Shown: piece by piece, positions 25,001 to 36,778 of the stretch
How the letters are laid out: every line of letters begins with the position of its first letter
Position numbering within the stretch: the first letter of the stretch is position 1
The notes under the pieces: generated by a model
What the model saw: the letters and a program-made list of their open reading frames with translations, nothing else
Databases searched by the model: none
What the model was told of the DNA's origin: nothing
Translations under genes and position numbers: made by a program
Origin: Diploscapter coronatus
Taxonomy: Eukaryota; Nematoda; Chromadorea; Rhabditida; Rhabditidae
Assembly (NCBI GenBank): GCA_964036155.1
Contig: OZ038423.1
Coordinates: 80,801,249-80,865,248 of the forward strand
Length of the DNA stretch: 64,000 nt
Reading direction: 5' to 3'

Positions 25001-26279
25001 AAAATTTCACCGCCGCCCCACGATGCACCAGAAAATGAGCCGCTGCTAAATCAGGACCGAGAAATAGAAGACGTTCAGGGATCATCCTGAATGCTTTAAA
25101 TTATTTCTAAATTCATGGCAAAGATTTCTATATTTCAAAAATCGAGTTGATCGAATATAGAGGAAAAGCTGAGTAGTTCGCCTATTTAAAGATAGTCTAG
25201 AGAAATCTGTTTCAACAAATTTCTTTAAAAAATGTTGACCTGTTTCAGATAATCAACTCTAGAAATATTGGGCAAAAAATCACCTCTGATCGTACTGCAT
25301 GACTTGGAAATTCTCATAGTTCCTGATCCGCCGAATATTGTCGTAGCTGTGATCGAGGTAGCGCATCTGAAAAAAAAACATTAAAAATTTTGAAAAGACC
25401 AGTATAAAACATTGTATCGGTTAAATGAAGTGAAGTTCGTGTGCCGAAAATAATAAGAAAAGGGAAGAGATATAGAGAAAATTGCGTATCACTCTTTTCA
25501 TTGTCCCCCACTAACTCTTTCTTTGGCACTTTGTCTCCGTCCTTGCGCATAATCATACGCGCCTTAACACACGAACTTTCACTTAATTTGGCTGGTGCAA
25601 TAACAAGTTCCTCTAAAATACCACTTTCCATACGATTTCGAAGATAAGATGTAAATCTTTCTCAAAATTATCTCATCTAAAAATTTTATTTCGTCCAACC
25701 TGAGTATGAGAAGTCATGAAGTCGAACGGGAACATGCCCTGATCCCTTCTCGTTTGATCCTCGATATCTTTTTCAGGAACCACCCAGGACTTCTTTTCTG
25801 AAAATTTTTAATTTTCTTTTAACACTTTTAGATTTATCTTTTGGTTTTTTTTTAATTTAATAAAAATTATGATCTTTCTACCTGGAGTAATGTAAATGCC
25901 GCCCTTCAGCTTGATGAAATTTTGCAACGCGTGTTTTTCTTTGGCGTATTCTTCCTGAAAACAAAAATAGAACTTTTGAACAAGTTTTAAAAAATCCATA
26001 ATAATTATTTTTTTTAATTCATCCAAGTCAACTTTTAGTGGCGAATGTTTAATTTTCTTTCGATAAGTTTCAAGAAATTTCACAAGAAACTGACGTTTTA
26101 TAGTCAATCAATTCTTCATTGTAAAAAAAAATCGAAAAAAAACCTACATCCGCTTTGTTTAGTTCCTGCCATCGTCGAAAAATCGGCCACCATACGAACC
26201 TGAGTTTGGTGCGATTTTGCAGGATCAGTAATGTCTTGGCCTGACACAGATTCGGCACCGTCCGTGAGGAGCTGGCCAT
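22002..26279 (-). CDS. DMAC2 / ATP synthase subunit s-like LRR mitochondrial protein with C-terminal extension
   Basis: Fourteen exons (26148-26279, 25882-25954, 25700-25797, 25284-25366, 24998-25086, 24773-24889, 24271-24423, 23814-23911, 23626-23734, 23317-23431, 22793-22904, 22545-22637, 22322-22453, 22002-22118) join in phase to 506 residues. The basic N-terminus (MASSSRTVPNLCQAKT) fits mitochondrial import. The middle has leucine-rich repeats of the ATP5S/DMAC2 type, with LRLLRLSNCPYVDDWVLSRV as the hallmark and GLTTLKKLKHLRL and VIPLLSITGVDYD after it. Mammalian DMAC2 helps assemble the distal membrane arm of complex I. The last ~230 residues, charged and helical, have no counterpart I recognise in that family. 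The start is 7 bp behind a CTTTTCAG acceptor. Confidence 0.82.
24613..24749. repeat. MITE family B, DMAC2-like intron
   Basis: Ends CAGGGCTGTAAATGTTTAGAC and the complement (…GTTTGCAGCCCTG) form a full hairpin. Shortened relatives lie at 53172-53222 and about 60614-60688. Confidence 0.75.
25411..25601. repeat. MITE family C, DMAC2-like intron
   Basis: Termini ATTGTATCGGTTAAATGAAG and the inverted copy at 25568-25601 share GAAGTTCGTGTG. Confidence 0.7.
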
Positions 26280-26289
26280 AGATTTTCTG

Positions 26290-27650
26290 AAAAGGTCAAA
26301 CCTTGGAAAATCGATCTTTTCTCTGAAAAACTAAATAAAGATATTTTTTAGAGTTTTGCAACTCTATCTTTCAGGACAAATAAGTAAAATTTCGAGTTTA
26401 TTTTGCGTCAAGAAATGAAAATCTTGAGCATTCGCATCACAGAAAACTTCAATAATTCCTCACAACCACAAATAAAACAGTATCGCGAATAAAATATCAC
26501 GTGCTCCATCAGAAAATAAAAAAAATAATAAAAAAAAGACGATAAAAATCCCTAAATTATTACGAAAATGAAATATTGTGTTCGAATTATGCTGATCAAT
26601 ACGACAAACCCCGTTGAAAAATGTGTGAAAAGAGCAAAACTAGTACAGTTTAAGACTTTCGGTTTTTTACATAAAAATTTCAAAATTGCCCCGAAAATCT
26701 CTAACCTGAAAGGCACCTAATAAACCATAGCGTAAAAAAACGAACGTTAAAATCCAGAAAAAACGAATTTCAAGAAAGACAACCGTGAAAAATCAATGGA
26801 AATAGAGTGCGGGAATTTTGCAAAATTTTATACATTATTGCAAAAACGCGGCCGATTTTTCTATAGAAACATTCGAATGTATGGCTGGAATAAAAATACT
26901 TTGCAAGTGTGTGATTTTTCAAATGACGAGTAAAGGTATACTTACTTATATTTTGTTTTGTTTTTAAATTATGTTATTGTTAGGTAAGTGTAAGTATACC
27001 CAGAAATCGATATTTCACAACCAAGAAAAATGAATTTTTCAAGTGAAATTTTGTGAGGGAAAGAGATTGTAAATGAAATGATGATGTGTATTTGGACCGG
27101 TGCAAGAAAAGGCCCTTGTAGTTGTCACTACTCAGTTTATAAAATGACCACTCTAAAAACTGAGTGACAACTATAAATGAGAAGCGGAGGCAGGTGAGTG
27201 ACAACTACAGGGAGCCCAAGAAAGTTGCCTAATTTCTAAAAATCTTGAAAATTCGAGGAAAATTCTCGTTTTATCACAAGATTTGATGATGATAAGCTTC
27301 AACGAAATGATAGGAAAAGAAAAAAAGTAAAGCAGAAATTTTCATAAAAATATCTTTTATAGACTTTTGGATAGATGAAACTGAGCTTTTGCACCGTTGG
27401 AAAATGGCTGATTTTTGGTTTTGAACCTTCCATAAGCTTTGTTTCCATTTCTATAATTTTTTTTTGAAATTGTGTATTTCAGAAAATTTTATAAGCCGCT
27501 TGAAAAGTAAGTTTCCAATTATACTTCTTTCCATTAATTTGCTAAATTTCGAAATGTTCAAAAGAAAATATGGAGGCAATGCTTATGACAAGTTCACAAG
27601 TTAAAAAAAGAAAACGAGGAAAATGTTTGAAATTTATCCGATTTTCCTAC
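26290..27650. other. Intergenic region between GALNT and DMAC2-like genes
   Basis: No gene seen. It holds an inverted pair GGTATACTTACTTA/TAAGTGTAAGTATACC (26936-26999) and a cluster at 27116-27216 in which TAGTTGTCACT occurs once and its complement AGTGACAACTA twice. The rest is AT-rich and shows nothing else. It must contain the promoter of the DMAC2-like operon. Confidence 0.5.
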
Positions 27651-27784
27651 CAGACGCTGGGACGTTTCCCTCGCAAATATTCCTTTATAAGGTGAACTAT
27701 TTCAGTCAGCTCTGAAATTACCATCCTGTAATGGGACGAGAGATGATGAGCGAATTGTTGCGGTGGAAAACGTCCTAACGCCTG
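27651..27784. repeat. MITE family A, just downstream of GALNT
   Basis: Ends CAGACGCTGG and CCTAACGCCTG with the TTGCGGTGGAAAACG subterminal block. It lies 21 bp past the GALNT stop codon, so it is probably in its 3' UTR. Confidence 0.7.
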
Positions 27785-27804
27785 TTTCCTACTATTTTTC
27801 AAAA

Positions 27805-30800
27805 TTATGCATTCATGGGTCTGTAATTCTCGAGCGTCCACTTTTTGTCGTCCTCGTCGTCGCATTCACTCAGCTCGATCGAGTCATTCGGAGTAGCGGT
27901 CAGGCACTTGCCCGTTTTTTGGTGCTCGATTTGACCCATCTGAGTTTTTTGTCATTTTTTCTACTATCCTTTTTAATTTAATTTTTCAAAATTTTAGATA
28001 TATTTCAAGAAACTATCTTGTGACTTTGTTACTTCTCACATCATCGAATGTTTAATTAAAAACAATATAAAAGCGGTTTGAAAATTTCATAAGTTTTAAA
28101 AAATTCCATACTCTTTCCGGAGTATATCGAAAAAAAGAATCCCTACCGCATTATAAATGAACGTGTGCCTAGCATTCGTCTTCCCGACCGCGCATTTCTC
28201 CATTCTGAAATACAATTTATTATTTTTTAAGCTCAGACCTAACATTAGCCCTGGGATCAAAGCGTTAATGGATTTTCATATCCTGATCCAAGTTACGCTT
28301 AATCTTAGGATTAAATCACTTATGAATATGGGTACAGTATAGTTTAAGTCAGATCTAAACGCTTTCAAGTTAGATTTAAGTTTTCGCTAGATTGGACTTA
28401 TAGTTAAGGCCCCCAAACAGATATGCCAGATTGATGTTTCGAATGAAATTTCTGTGCAGAAATGTCACCAGGAATGTAAACAAGACTTTCGTGAAGGAAA
28501 AATAAACCTAAAAAATTCGTTATCCAAAATGACCACGTTTTCGCAAACAACGAAATATTGCTTGTGCATGTGATTATTTTGTCTTGATTTTTTGCACCGA
28601 ATCACTTTATCAGGTTTATCGTCAATCTAGATAGGGTTTTTTTTTCTCAAAACATTCGGGGTTTTAAAGGTAATTCCTTCCTAAATTTGTGGTGCCAAAC
28701 TACCACGTTTCTACCATAAATGTATTTCTTCAAGGGGACGAAGTTTGGGGATTCGACATAGTAAATTGGTTGTGAATATAGTACCTGACAGAGTTGTCCA
28801 TTGCAAACGCAGCACCCGCAGTCAGACACAAATCATCGCTACGAATCTCGCCCCGACCAGTTAATGCCCAGGCCTGAAAAATTTGCATAAGTTTAAAAAT
28901 ATGAAAATTTAGTGATCATGCAAAATACTATTTAAGAAAAAAAATCCTGTACCAAGAACCCCAAACTCTGAAAGGGGTTCAATTTCAACATAAGAAACAA
29001 AAACTGAAAGATGGGAAAATAATTAGGCATGAAAAAATTGCGCTTTTACAAAGAAAAACAAACCGTATCCAAGGAATCCCAAAATGGGGTCATTGATTTA
29101 AAAAAAAAAAAACTCAATCTGGGGAAAATTTTTGAATTTTTGACGGGATACAGAACCTGATAATTTTCAGATATGAAGAAGTATGTCACGTCTATAGACT
29201 TGACTTTTCCTTCTTCCATATAAGTCAGGGTTTGAGTCTGCAAAAATTTGCGATTTTTGGACATTTTATTGTAGAAAATTCCAAAAATTTATAAGATTCC
29301 GAAAAATAAAATTCTCAAATAGTTAAGTAAACAGCAGTGCTTGTTCTTCGTGACGAGGAAATAAAAAAATCAAAGAGAACACGAATTTTATAGGCTTCAT
29401 GAAAATCGCCAATTTAAAAATTGCTCAATAAAATAACTTATTGTTCTCACTAGGTTATACAAATAAAATAAAAAGGCTAAAATTACCTGATTTCCCCCGG
29501 CCCCGTGACAGTGTCCCAGCCCGACCGGCTGGCCATCTTTTTTGCCCATCGTATCAATGCATTTTTGGGTGGCCTGAAAATTAAATAAGACATGCAAATT
29601 TTCACACCCACAGGCGTCCTCCCGCGTGAACGAGATAGAGTGTCTTTTCGAGAGGCGAAAAGAAGCCCCGTTCTTTTCCTCTCTCGATAAGACACGTTGT
29701 CGCGCTCGTGTGGATACTCGATGGGTTTGAAAATTTACAAGTCGGGATCAAATTTAAAAATACAATTTGAAAGTTAGGCTTAAATTGCAATATTTTAAAA
29801 AGTAAAAAAATTTTAATTTATTTTTTAGCTTTTACCTGACTCGCGATGTAACCCAGAGAGTGGAAAATCGCAGGCACGGGCGCTTCAGGATACACTGTTT
29901 CGAGGTACCTGAAAGTTGAAAAATTATCTTTCAAGAGAACTCACTTCTAATGATTATATATTATTGATTGGGAATAAACTATGGGAGGGCAGGTCGCAAA
30001 GGATTTCTGACGATCCTCCTCCCTGGGCCTGGTTGAAATCGAATTCATACGAAAATGATATTTTTATCGTTTTCCATACATTTCAATCTTTTTTTTTGTA
30101 TAGATTTTCAGAAAGTTTTAAGATCATCAACAGACGTTGGAGCGTTTTTCACCGCAAAAATTGGGTAATCAGCATCTTTCTTATCCCATTATTAAGGATA
30201 GTAATTGCAAGCTGACTGAAATAATTCACCGCATAAGGGATGTTTGCGGTGGAAAACGTTTCAACGTCTGGCTACCAGTCTATAAGTACTCATAAACCAT
30301 ACCATCTGAAACTTTTGCACTGCAAGTCATTTCTGAGCTTTTGTCTGCCCGTCAGGTCTCCAGAAGGCACGTGCTTCGCAGCTAAAATAAGAGAATCAAT
30401 AACCCTACAATAATTCTTCATTTATTAAAATTACCTGGCACCATATTGTAGAAGAACTGCTTGTATTCGTCCATCCATACTTCAGCCGTTCTTTTGGCGT
30501 TGTGGTGGATTACCTAAAATATTCAGCATTAAAACTTAGGTAAATTAAGAGAAAAATCGAAAAATTACAAATGTCAAAGAAGTTAGCTAAGTTAAAAAAT
30601 ATAAAAATAGTAAATTTAAAAAAGACCTTCGCAGTTCCACCCGGGAATGAATATGGAGTTTGCTTCCTGAAGACATGACCAACCCTCGAACATGGGTGGA
30701 TTTCTAAAGAGCCGCCGCACATCCAAACTCGGAACGAGATTTCCAGATTCTCGCCGCCCCACACTTCCATGCCCTGGAAAAATGAGAATAAAAATTGAAT

Positions 30801-33800
30801 GTAAAAAGCCTTAAAGACAGTTTCTTGTAAAACGTGGAGAATTTTTTTTCCTTAGAAACTATGATAAGATAGAGTTTTGAAGAAGATTTCTTGTAGAAAA
30901 GTCTTTCGTTTAAGTTAGATTCAAAAGGATGATAACCTCAGGTTTAGATAAGGAAGGTCAAATTTTGAGGACTTTTTGAAGTTACAAAAGAAATTTAAGG
31001 ACACCTCATCGTACGACCCGATGTCATAGAAGAACTGCTTATCGATAGCGAAAAGGCCACCCGCGATGGTCGGGGTTCTGGAATTTCAAATTTAAACAAT
31101 TTTCTAACAACAAACAAAAACGCTTACTGAATCGGTAGACTTCTGTCTCCACCCCTTCTTTGAAGTTCTCGTTTCGGGACGGGATACCTAAAAAATGTCT
31201 TAAAAGGTTAGAACAATCAACATAAGATGAAGATTTTCTCTTCTAAAAACAAAATTTCGATTTTTGCAAAAAACAACGTGCCGAATGACGGGATCGATCC
31301 GTCGGCCTTCTGTTTTCTGTTATTCAGATTCTCAGTGGAACAAGGTACGAGACAGACGCTCTACCACTGAGCTAATTCGGCTTATAACTATGACTAGGAT
31401 GAGAAAATTTGACAAAAATCATATTTCCAATTTTGTTGAAAAAGCCTCTCATATTTGTCAAAGACTTTTGTTCTCTGCTTTTCCTACACTCTCTATTTGT
31501 TGCAAAAACGGTTGTACGTGTATTTTTGCAAACAAATATAGGAGAAAGTCAAAAACTTTAGAAAATTCCTCAATTTATAATGTCTAGCATAGGAGTTTGG
31601 CAAAAAACGTAATATTTTGAAAGAAGATCTTAGAAAAATCTATGATATTTTAGTTTTTCCTCCTGAAACAATCGTGCTCCCTAATTTTTGTAAAAATTTC
31701 CTAGTAACTATTTGTTATCTAAAATTTCTATTTGAATCTACAGTATTCGAACGATCTTTTTTGCAAAAATCATAATTCCCGATTTTTGCAAAAGGAACGT
31801 GCCGAATGACGGGATCGATCCGTCGGCCTTCTGTTATTTCAAGATTCTCAGTGGAACAAGTACGAGACAGACGCTCTGCCACTGAGCTAATTCGGCATGC
31901 CCCCCTCCCCGCTCAAATGAATCGATAGAGCGACGCAGGGGAGAGTGACGAAATAGAGCCACAAGAAAGAGGGCTTAGAGAGGAAAAAGGAAAGGGTCTG
32001 TGCTGACAAATTACAAAAATGTTCAAGTCTAAATAGGATTTTCACATCTTTCTAAAACACATAATAGGATTTCATATACCCCTTTCATCATGATAACAAA
32101 GTTGGATAAAGCTACAGTGATCATACGCGTTTTCTCGATCGACTTTTTGAAGGATAAGATTTTGAAAATTAGCATAGATTTAAATTTGACTTGCCAGCGG
32201 AAGTTTAGATGCCAATTAAAACCGCCCCACGTGGTGTCCGACGCTGTGACGTACTCAAAGGAGTCATCTGAAAGAATGTATGTAATAGGCAAGATTGCGT
32301 CATCAAACATATCGATTTTGTTAGATTTTCTTGGGAAACAAATCAATTTTTCGTAAGATTTTCAAGACTTCTAAACTCAAGCTATATCTTGATCATGAAA
32401 ATTTTGAGAAAGCCCGAAATTTCTAGACATCCTAGATTTGACAAAAAACGAATTTTGAAAATCAAAATTTTCAGAATAAAAAATTCTCGTTTTTAGATGA
32501 TTGATATGATAATCATTTTAAAAGTTTGGATTCAAAAAGTTTGAAGGTGGGTTTTAAACTCTTCTAAATAGGGAAATATTTCGCTTGGACTATAAAAGAA
32601 TCGAGGCTAGAATCTAGAGAAGGAGAGCAAATAGACCTTGGGAAAAAGGAAAAAGGAAGGGATAGAGAGAATTCGGGGTGCAGTGGGAAGCATGCGGTCG
32701 TGCCCGAGTGGTTAAGGGGTCAGACTTGAATATCCAACCGGATCGTATACAGGTATCTGATACGCATTGCGTGCACATGTTCGAACCATGTCGGCCGCGG
32801 CATTTTTGCCAAAATTAGGTAAAGTTATTTTTTCCAAATCTTATCCCAAAAGCTCTATCTAGTCAGCCAAAGAATCGTCGTCAAGAGTCGCAATTCTTCG
32901 TTTTTTCCGTTCGCAATAAATGAATAAATACTCGCTTATTTTATGGGTAATGCATAGATATAATTGGAATAATTCGCATAAGAATAGAGATATTTTATCT
33001 GATTAACTGGGTATCGCCGAAAGTGGGCAGATGAGATTAGCCTAAACACCACTTCCATAGTCGTTTTTAGTTCACATCTCGGTAAAATGGTGTCTACCTA
33101 ACTAGCATAGGGTAGAGATCCAAATATTTTAATGCAAGAAAAGGAAATATATTAAGTGGTGAGAAAATAAATGATATTTGGAAAATGTCAAAACCTACCC
33201 GAAATCACATCGATGATGGGAGCGACGACGCGTTTTCTGTCCTCGGCAACTCGAGCAAGAAGAGGCTCCAACCAACCGTCAGTTACCTGTAAAATGAGCA
33301 TAGTTGAGGTTTGAAAAATAATTGCTTCGAAGAAATAAAAGAACCAAATAAGGCATCTATATTTGCTTCACGTTGGTCTTTTTTAGAAATAAAATATCGA
33401 CATTTTTAAAATAGCCTACATATGTTTGTGTTAATTTATGTTCCATTGAAAAATTGAACAAATCAAAAATCTGTGCTTAATACTGTCTCTTATCTAAGGG
33501 AGAAAATTATAAATTTTGTTTTTTTTCAAAACTAATTTTATCCATCCTCTCTTCACAAAATTTCGAGCCTATTCTATTTTTTGCTCATTATCAGACCCAG
33601 GGAGCACTTTCGTCAGACGAATACAAACTATAGGGGTAGGTCGCAAGGGGTTTCTGACGATAGTCCTCCCTGAGCCTGCTCATTATGTTTCAGTGAAAAG
33701 TAACAGGCACTAAATAACTTTAATAGTGCTTTTAGTTAGGAATGCATATAAAATAAAAATAAACATACCTCAACATGAGCATCCAAGAACAGGAGAATTT

Positions 33801-36690
33801 TTCCCTTAGCCATTCCGGACCCCGTCAGCCTGGCGCGAATCAAGCCGCTTCGCTCCTAAAAATCAAAATTTGTAAACGTGCCCCTTTAGAACTCAAAAAT
33901 CGATCCCTCTTTAACAAAATATCTTTCTATAAGAGCCACACTCTAGATTTCCTTTAAATTATTCACCCTCCAATTAACTAAAAATCAAACAAAAACCCCG
34001 TTTTTAAATTTCTTACATTCGGTCTTGGAGCCTGAGAAAATATCTTTTCTCTTTGATAAATAGGAAAATCAGTTCTTTTTACCTTCAAGTCAAATAAAGA
34101 TAAAAGTTTACCTAAAGTTAAAAAAATTCTAATTTTTGCCTACAAACTAAAATAATATAAGTGTACATTCAAAATTTAAGAAATTCAATATGTCTACCTT
34201 CAAATGCACGATCTTAATAGTGATTGGAAGCCTTTTTAGGTAGGTGTCCAGAGGCTTCCTCAGATAGGGTCGGTCTGATAAATCGTCCACCAAGATGAGC
34301 TCCTCGATCAGGTTTAGAGGGGATCTGAAAATGGCAATTTTTGAACATGAAATTTTCACTGTAGCTTCTAAAATTTAATGATTTTTATTTTTGAAAGAAA
34401 AAGAATACTGTAGCTTTTCAGAACAATTTTTTTAGAAAGACAAGACATTTTGCAATTTACCTATTCACGACCGAATGCAGAGTTCTGAGCAGCGTCGTCC
34501 AGGCTTCATTGTGGAAAACGATGATGATGGAGACCTTGGGAAGCGTCATGGATCTGTACCTGAAAATGTTTATTTCTTGCAAAAATAAGTCTTCAGGAAA
34601 AATATATTGATCGCTTTTAAAGACATCGAAAATTTCCCTCACAATTCCTCCCTATCCTGGCATTTGCTGGATCGATAATCCGGCAAACTTCGATTCACGG
34701 AAATCAGCTCGGAAGCGACCTGAAAATATTTGTGATAATGCAGTGAAATATCACAGACTCCATTTTGCAAAAAAAATCAAGTCTGCGTTTCAAGATTCAG
34801 CAAATCAAATATCAGTCCATCATTTCATTAGTGCTGCTAGTCCCTTGATGTAAATATGAAAACCTTCAAAATATACAAGTTTCAAAATTCTCCAAGTTGG
34901 ATAGAAATTTCATGGCTACAATCAACCACCGGCTCTCTTGACGAAAATTAAAACACGAACCACGTTGAACTGATTCTCTACGAATCTCTTCTCCTTGTTC
35001 TTCACGAGATGATCTGGCACGTCCACTCCGGCACCGCCCTCTCCATGCATCGGGGGACCGAACGCGGGCACTGTAATTAAAGGATAATTACCCCAGTTAT
35101 CTATTGTCCTAATTATCAGTTATTTGAATCCTTACCACTCAGCAAAATTCCAAGCTCTTTTTCGACCTCAGGATCGACAGTCTGGAGTGCTTTAGCATAG
35201 GGGGCTTCCTCAGGTTCAAAATCTTGGACTCTATCACCACGAACAGCGGATCTGAAAAAAAAACTTTTAAAAAATCCTATTAAATCCCATTTTCATGTGT
35301 GTTCATCGAAACGTTCAGTACTTTCAACTTGAAAATAATGGAGTTTGATCGATTGTCATGCTATATCTTATTGTTGGTTGGAGAGGAAGTCGATATTCGT
35401 GCAGCAGCAATTAGACATCGAATTTGGAGGAGTGAAATAATGAGTCGCGTAGAAGAGAAGCGAAACGGTTAGCGTAATTTTTGGACATCGACACGTTCTT
35501 TCCCAATCAACAATACATGAAAATTTGAATGTGCTTGCCTCTTCGCCGGCCCTCCCGAAGTCCCCGAAGAGTCGAGGAAATAGAAGAGCAACATTACATC
35601 GACCAACAACCAGAGAATGCTAGTCGCGATTATGGCTCTGAAAAATTTAATTTAATTTTTTTATTTTCAATTTTATCTTTTAAAGATTTTCTTCAGGTTT
35701 TATTGCCCCGAAAACTTGATTTTTGAAAATTTTTAAATATTCTTTTTTATTTTTTTCAAAAAATCAATTTTCAAGACCGTTATATTTCTTCTTTTCTCAT
35801 TTCCCGTCTTTTCATATATTTTGATTGCCACTTGAAATTGAAATAATTCAAAGTCATCATACGGCTACTATTTGCAAGTAACGGTTACAAGGCCACACGG
35901 TTCTTTTTCTTTTCTAAATTACGAGACCTATATCTTGTCATATTAAAGCATAGGCCAAGAAAACTGCCAGGGATGATTTTTAAACCGAATTTTTAGAACT
36001 TCTATAAAAGGAGGTTTGTGTATTGGTTTGAAAAAAGTTTGAACTTCATTTCAGGCAATGAAATAACCACTACGTTACGCTAATTAATTACAGGTGAAAA
36101 GTTGGAAATAGAGATACCAGCCGCTTTTTGAGGGATAGATTTTAGCATGGGGCAGATTGTTAAAAAAGGAAAATTATACCAACCGTTCTTTAAATAATTC
36201 GATTTTTATCATTGTATGAAATAGTGTACATGAAATTTCGAACTCGGTTTTCGAGTTTGCAGACAGGCTTATATGGTCAACTTAAAACTTTGAGGCGGAT
36301 AAAAATTAAATTCGAAGTGTAAATAGTGTTCCGTTCCGATTAGTTCAGTGTCGGTAAGCGATACAACCGTTCCGATAAAAATGGGATGTTTGATAGCTTT
36401 GGAAGAAAAAAATTATTGCAGAATATTATGGAAAAAGCGAAAGATAAGTCACTATCTTTTTTTAAATTAAAAAAAAAATGTAAAATCTTGAAATCTGTTC
36501 TATTTAAAAACTACTTTACAATAGAAATTGAGGGAAAACAAATCAATTGAATTAACATTATTCTTACTTCAAATGATAGATAAAGAAAATTTTATAACCT
36601 ATACCAGTTATATAGAAAAAAATTGTAATTTTAAAAAATCAAAAGGTCGACTTACCTACAAACCGTAGATCGGCCCCTGAAGGCGAACAT
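27805..36690 (-). CDS. gly: Polypeptide N-acetylgalactosaminyltransferase (GALNT1/GLY-3 type)
   Basis: Exons: 36656-36690, 35539-35637, 35136-35251, 34961-35070, 34643-34719, 34461-34559, 34198-34324, 33769-33855, 33199-33286, 32195-32267, 31128-31187, 31005-31077, 30627-30773, 30435-30513, 30303-30381, 29836-29908, 29487-29573, [29157-29237 optional], 28785-28873, 28147-28204, 27805-27939. Length is 623 residues with the optional exon, 596 without. A type II Golgi enzyme that starts mucin-type O-glycosylation by moving GalNAc from UDP-GalNAc to Ser/Thr. Visible are one membrane helix (about residues 13-34), [12 protein letters not shown], the metal-binding LFLDAH (DxH), the [13 protein letters not shown]al/GalNAc-T motif, and a C-terminal ricin-type lectin domain ([12 protein letters not shown]). 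Two introns use GC donors (35537-35538 and 32193-32194). Three tRNA genes lie in its introns. A TTTTTCAG acceptor at 36779-36781 leaves an 88-nt leader. Confidence 0.95.
28408..28756. repeat. Dispersed repeat F, copy 2, GALNT intron
   Basis: Ends GCCCCCAAAC and GTTTGGGGA. The interior matches 8268-8557 in order with small gaps (GTAAACAAGACTTTCGTG, CAACGAAATATTGCTTGTG, TTTATCAGGTTTATCGTC). Confidence 0.8.
29596..29736. repeat. Hairpin MITE, GALNT intron
   Basis: Termini AAATTTTCACACCC and GGGTTTGAAAATTT, with an inner GAGTGTCTTTTCGAGAG pairing to CTCTCGATAAGACAC. Related in plan to 24613-24749. Confidence 0.65.
29973..30030. repeat. Truncated copy of the 86-bp MITE at 33592
   Basis: AAACTATGGGAGG...GGTCGCAAAGGATTTCTGACGA...CTCCCTGGGCCTG matches 33629-33677 directly; the left end is missing. 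Confidence 0.6.
30131..30270. repeat. MITE family A, GALNT intron
   Basis: CAGACGTTGGAGCG...TTTGCGGTGGAAAACG...CAACGTCTG, full-length, 140 bp. Confidence 0.85.
31279..31381 (-). tRNA. tRNA-Thr(CGT) with intron, copy 1
   Basis: Minus strand: acceptor stem GCCGAAT/ATTCGGC, D-arm TAGCTCAGTGGTAGAGC (internal A box), anticodon stem TCTGT/ACAGA with loop CTCGTA-A (anticodon CGT after T33), T-arm GACGG/CCGTC with loop ATCGATC, discriminator A. An intron of about 31 nt follows position 37. A T6 run downstream (about 31269-31274, read as T on the minus strand) suits Pol III termination. It lies inside a GALNT intron on the same strand. Confidence 0.88.
31800..31896 (-). tRNA. tRNA-Thr(CGT) with intron, copy 2
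   Basis: Same body as copy 1 apart from one D-loop base (GGCAGAGC for GGTAGAGC) and a 25-nt intron. The downstream flanks are also similar (GCAAAAATC on the minus strand), so the pair looks like a local duplication about 515 bp apart. A TTTT terminator follows. Confidence 0.88.
32694..32799 (+). tRNA. tRNA-Ser(TGA) with intron
   Basis: Plus strand: acceptor GCGGTCG/CGGCCGC (one T-G pair), D-arm CCCGAGTGGTTAAGGG, anticodon stem TCAGA/TCTGA with loop CTTGAA-A (anticodon TGA), a 24-nt intron after position 37, long variable arm ACGC-ATT-GCGT as in class II tRNAs, T-arm ACATG-TTCGAAC-CATGT, discriminator G, then TTTTT. It lies in the next GALNT intron, antisense to the host gene. Confidence 0.85.
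33592..33677. repeat. 86-bp MITE with a perfect 9-bp target duplication
   Basis: Termini CAGACCCAGGGAG and CTCCCTGAGCCTG are inverted with two mismatches. GCTCATTAT flanks both ends (33583-33591 and 33678-33686). The 9-bp duplication points to a Mutator-like or Merlin-like source. Confidence 0.85.
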
Positions 36691-36778
36691 TTTTCCTTCT
36701 TTTTCGATCTTCTTTTCGATTCTCTTGATCGACTCAAAACCCGTAAACCACGATGCTCTCAATGCAAAATTGGATGAC

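Noticed and set aside
32590..32693. GA-rich stretch before tRNA-Ser as a regulatory element
   Set aside because: Only simple composition; no repeat or known Pol III upstream motif could be defined.
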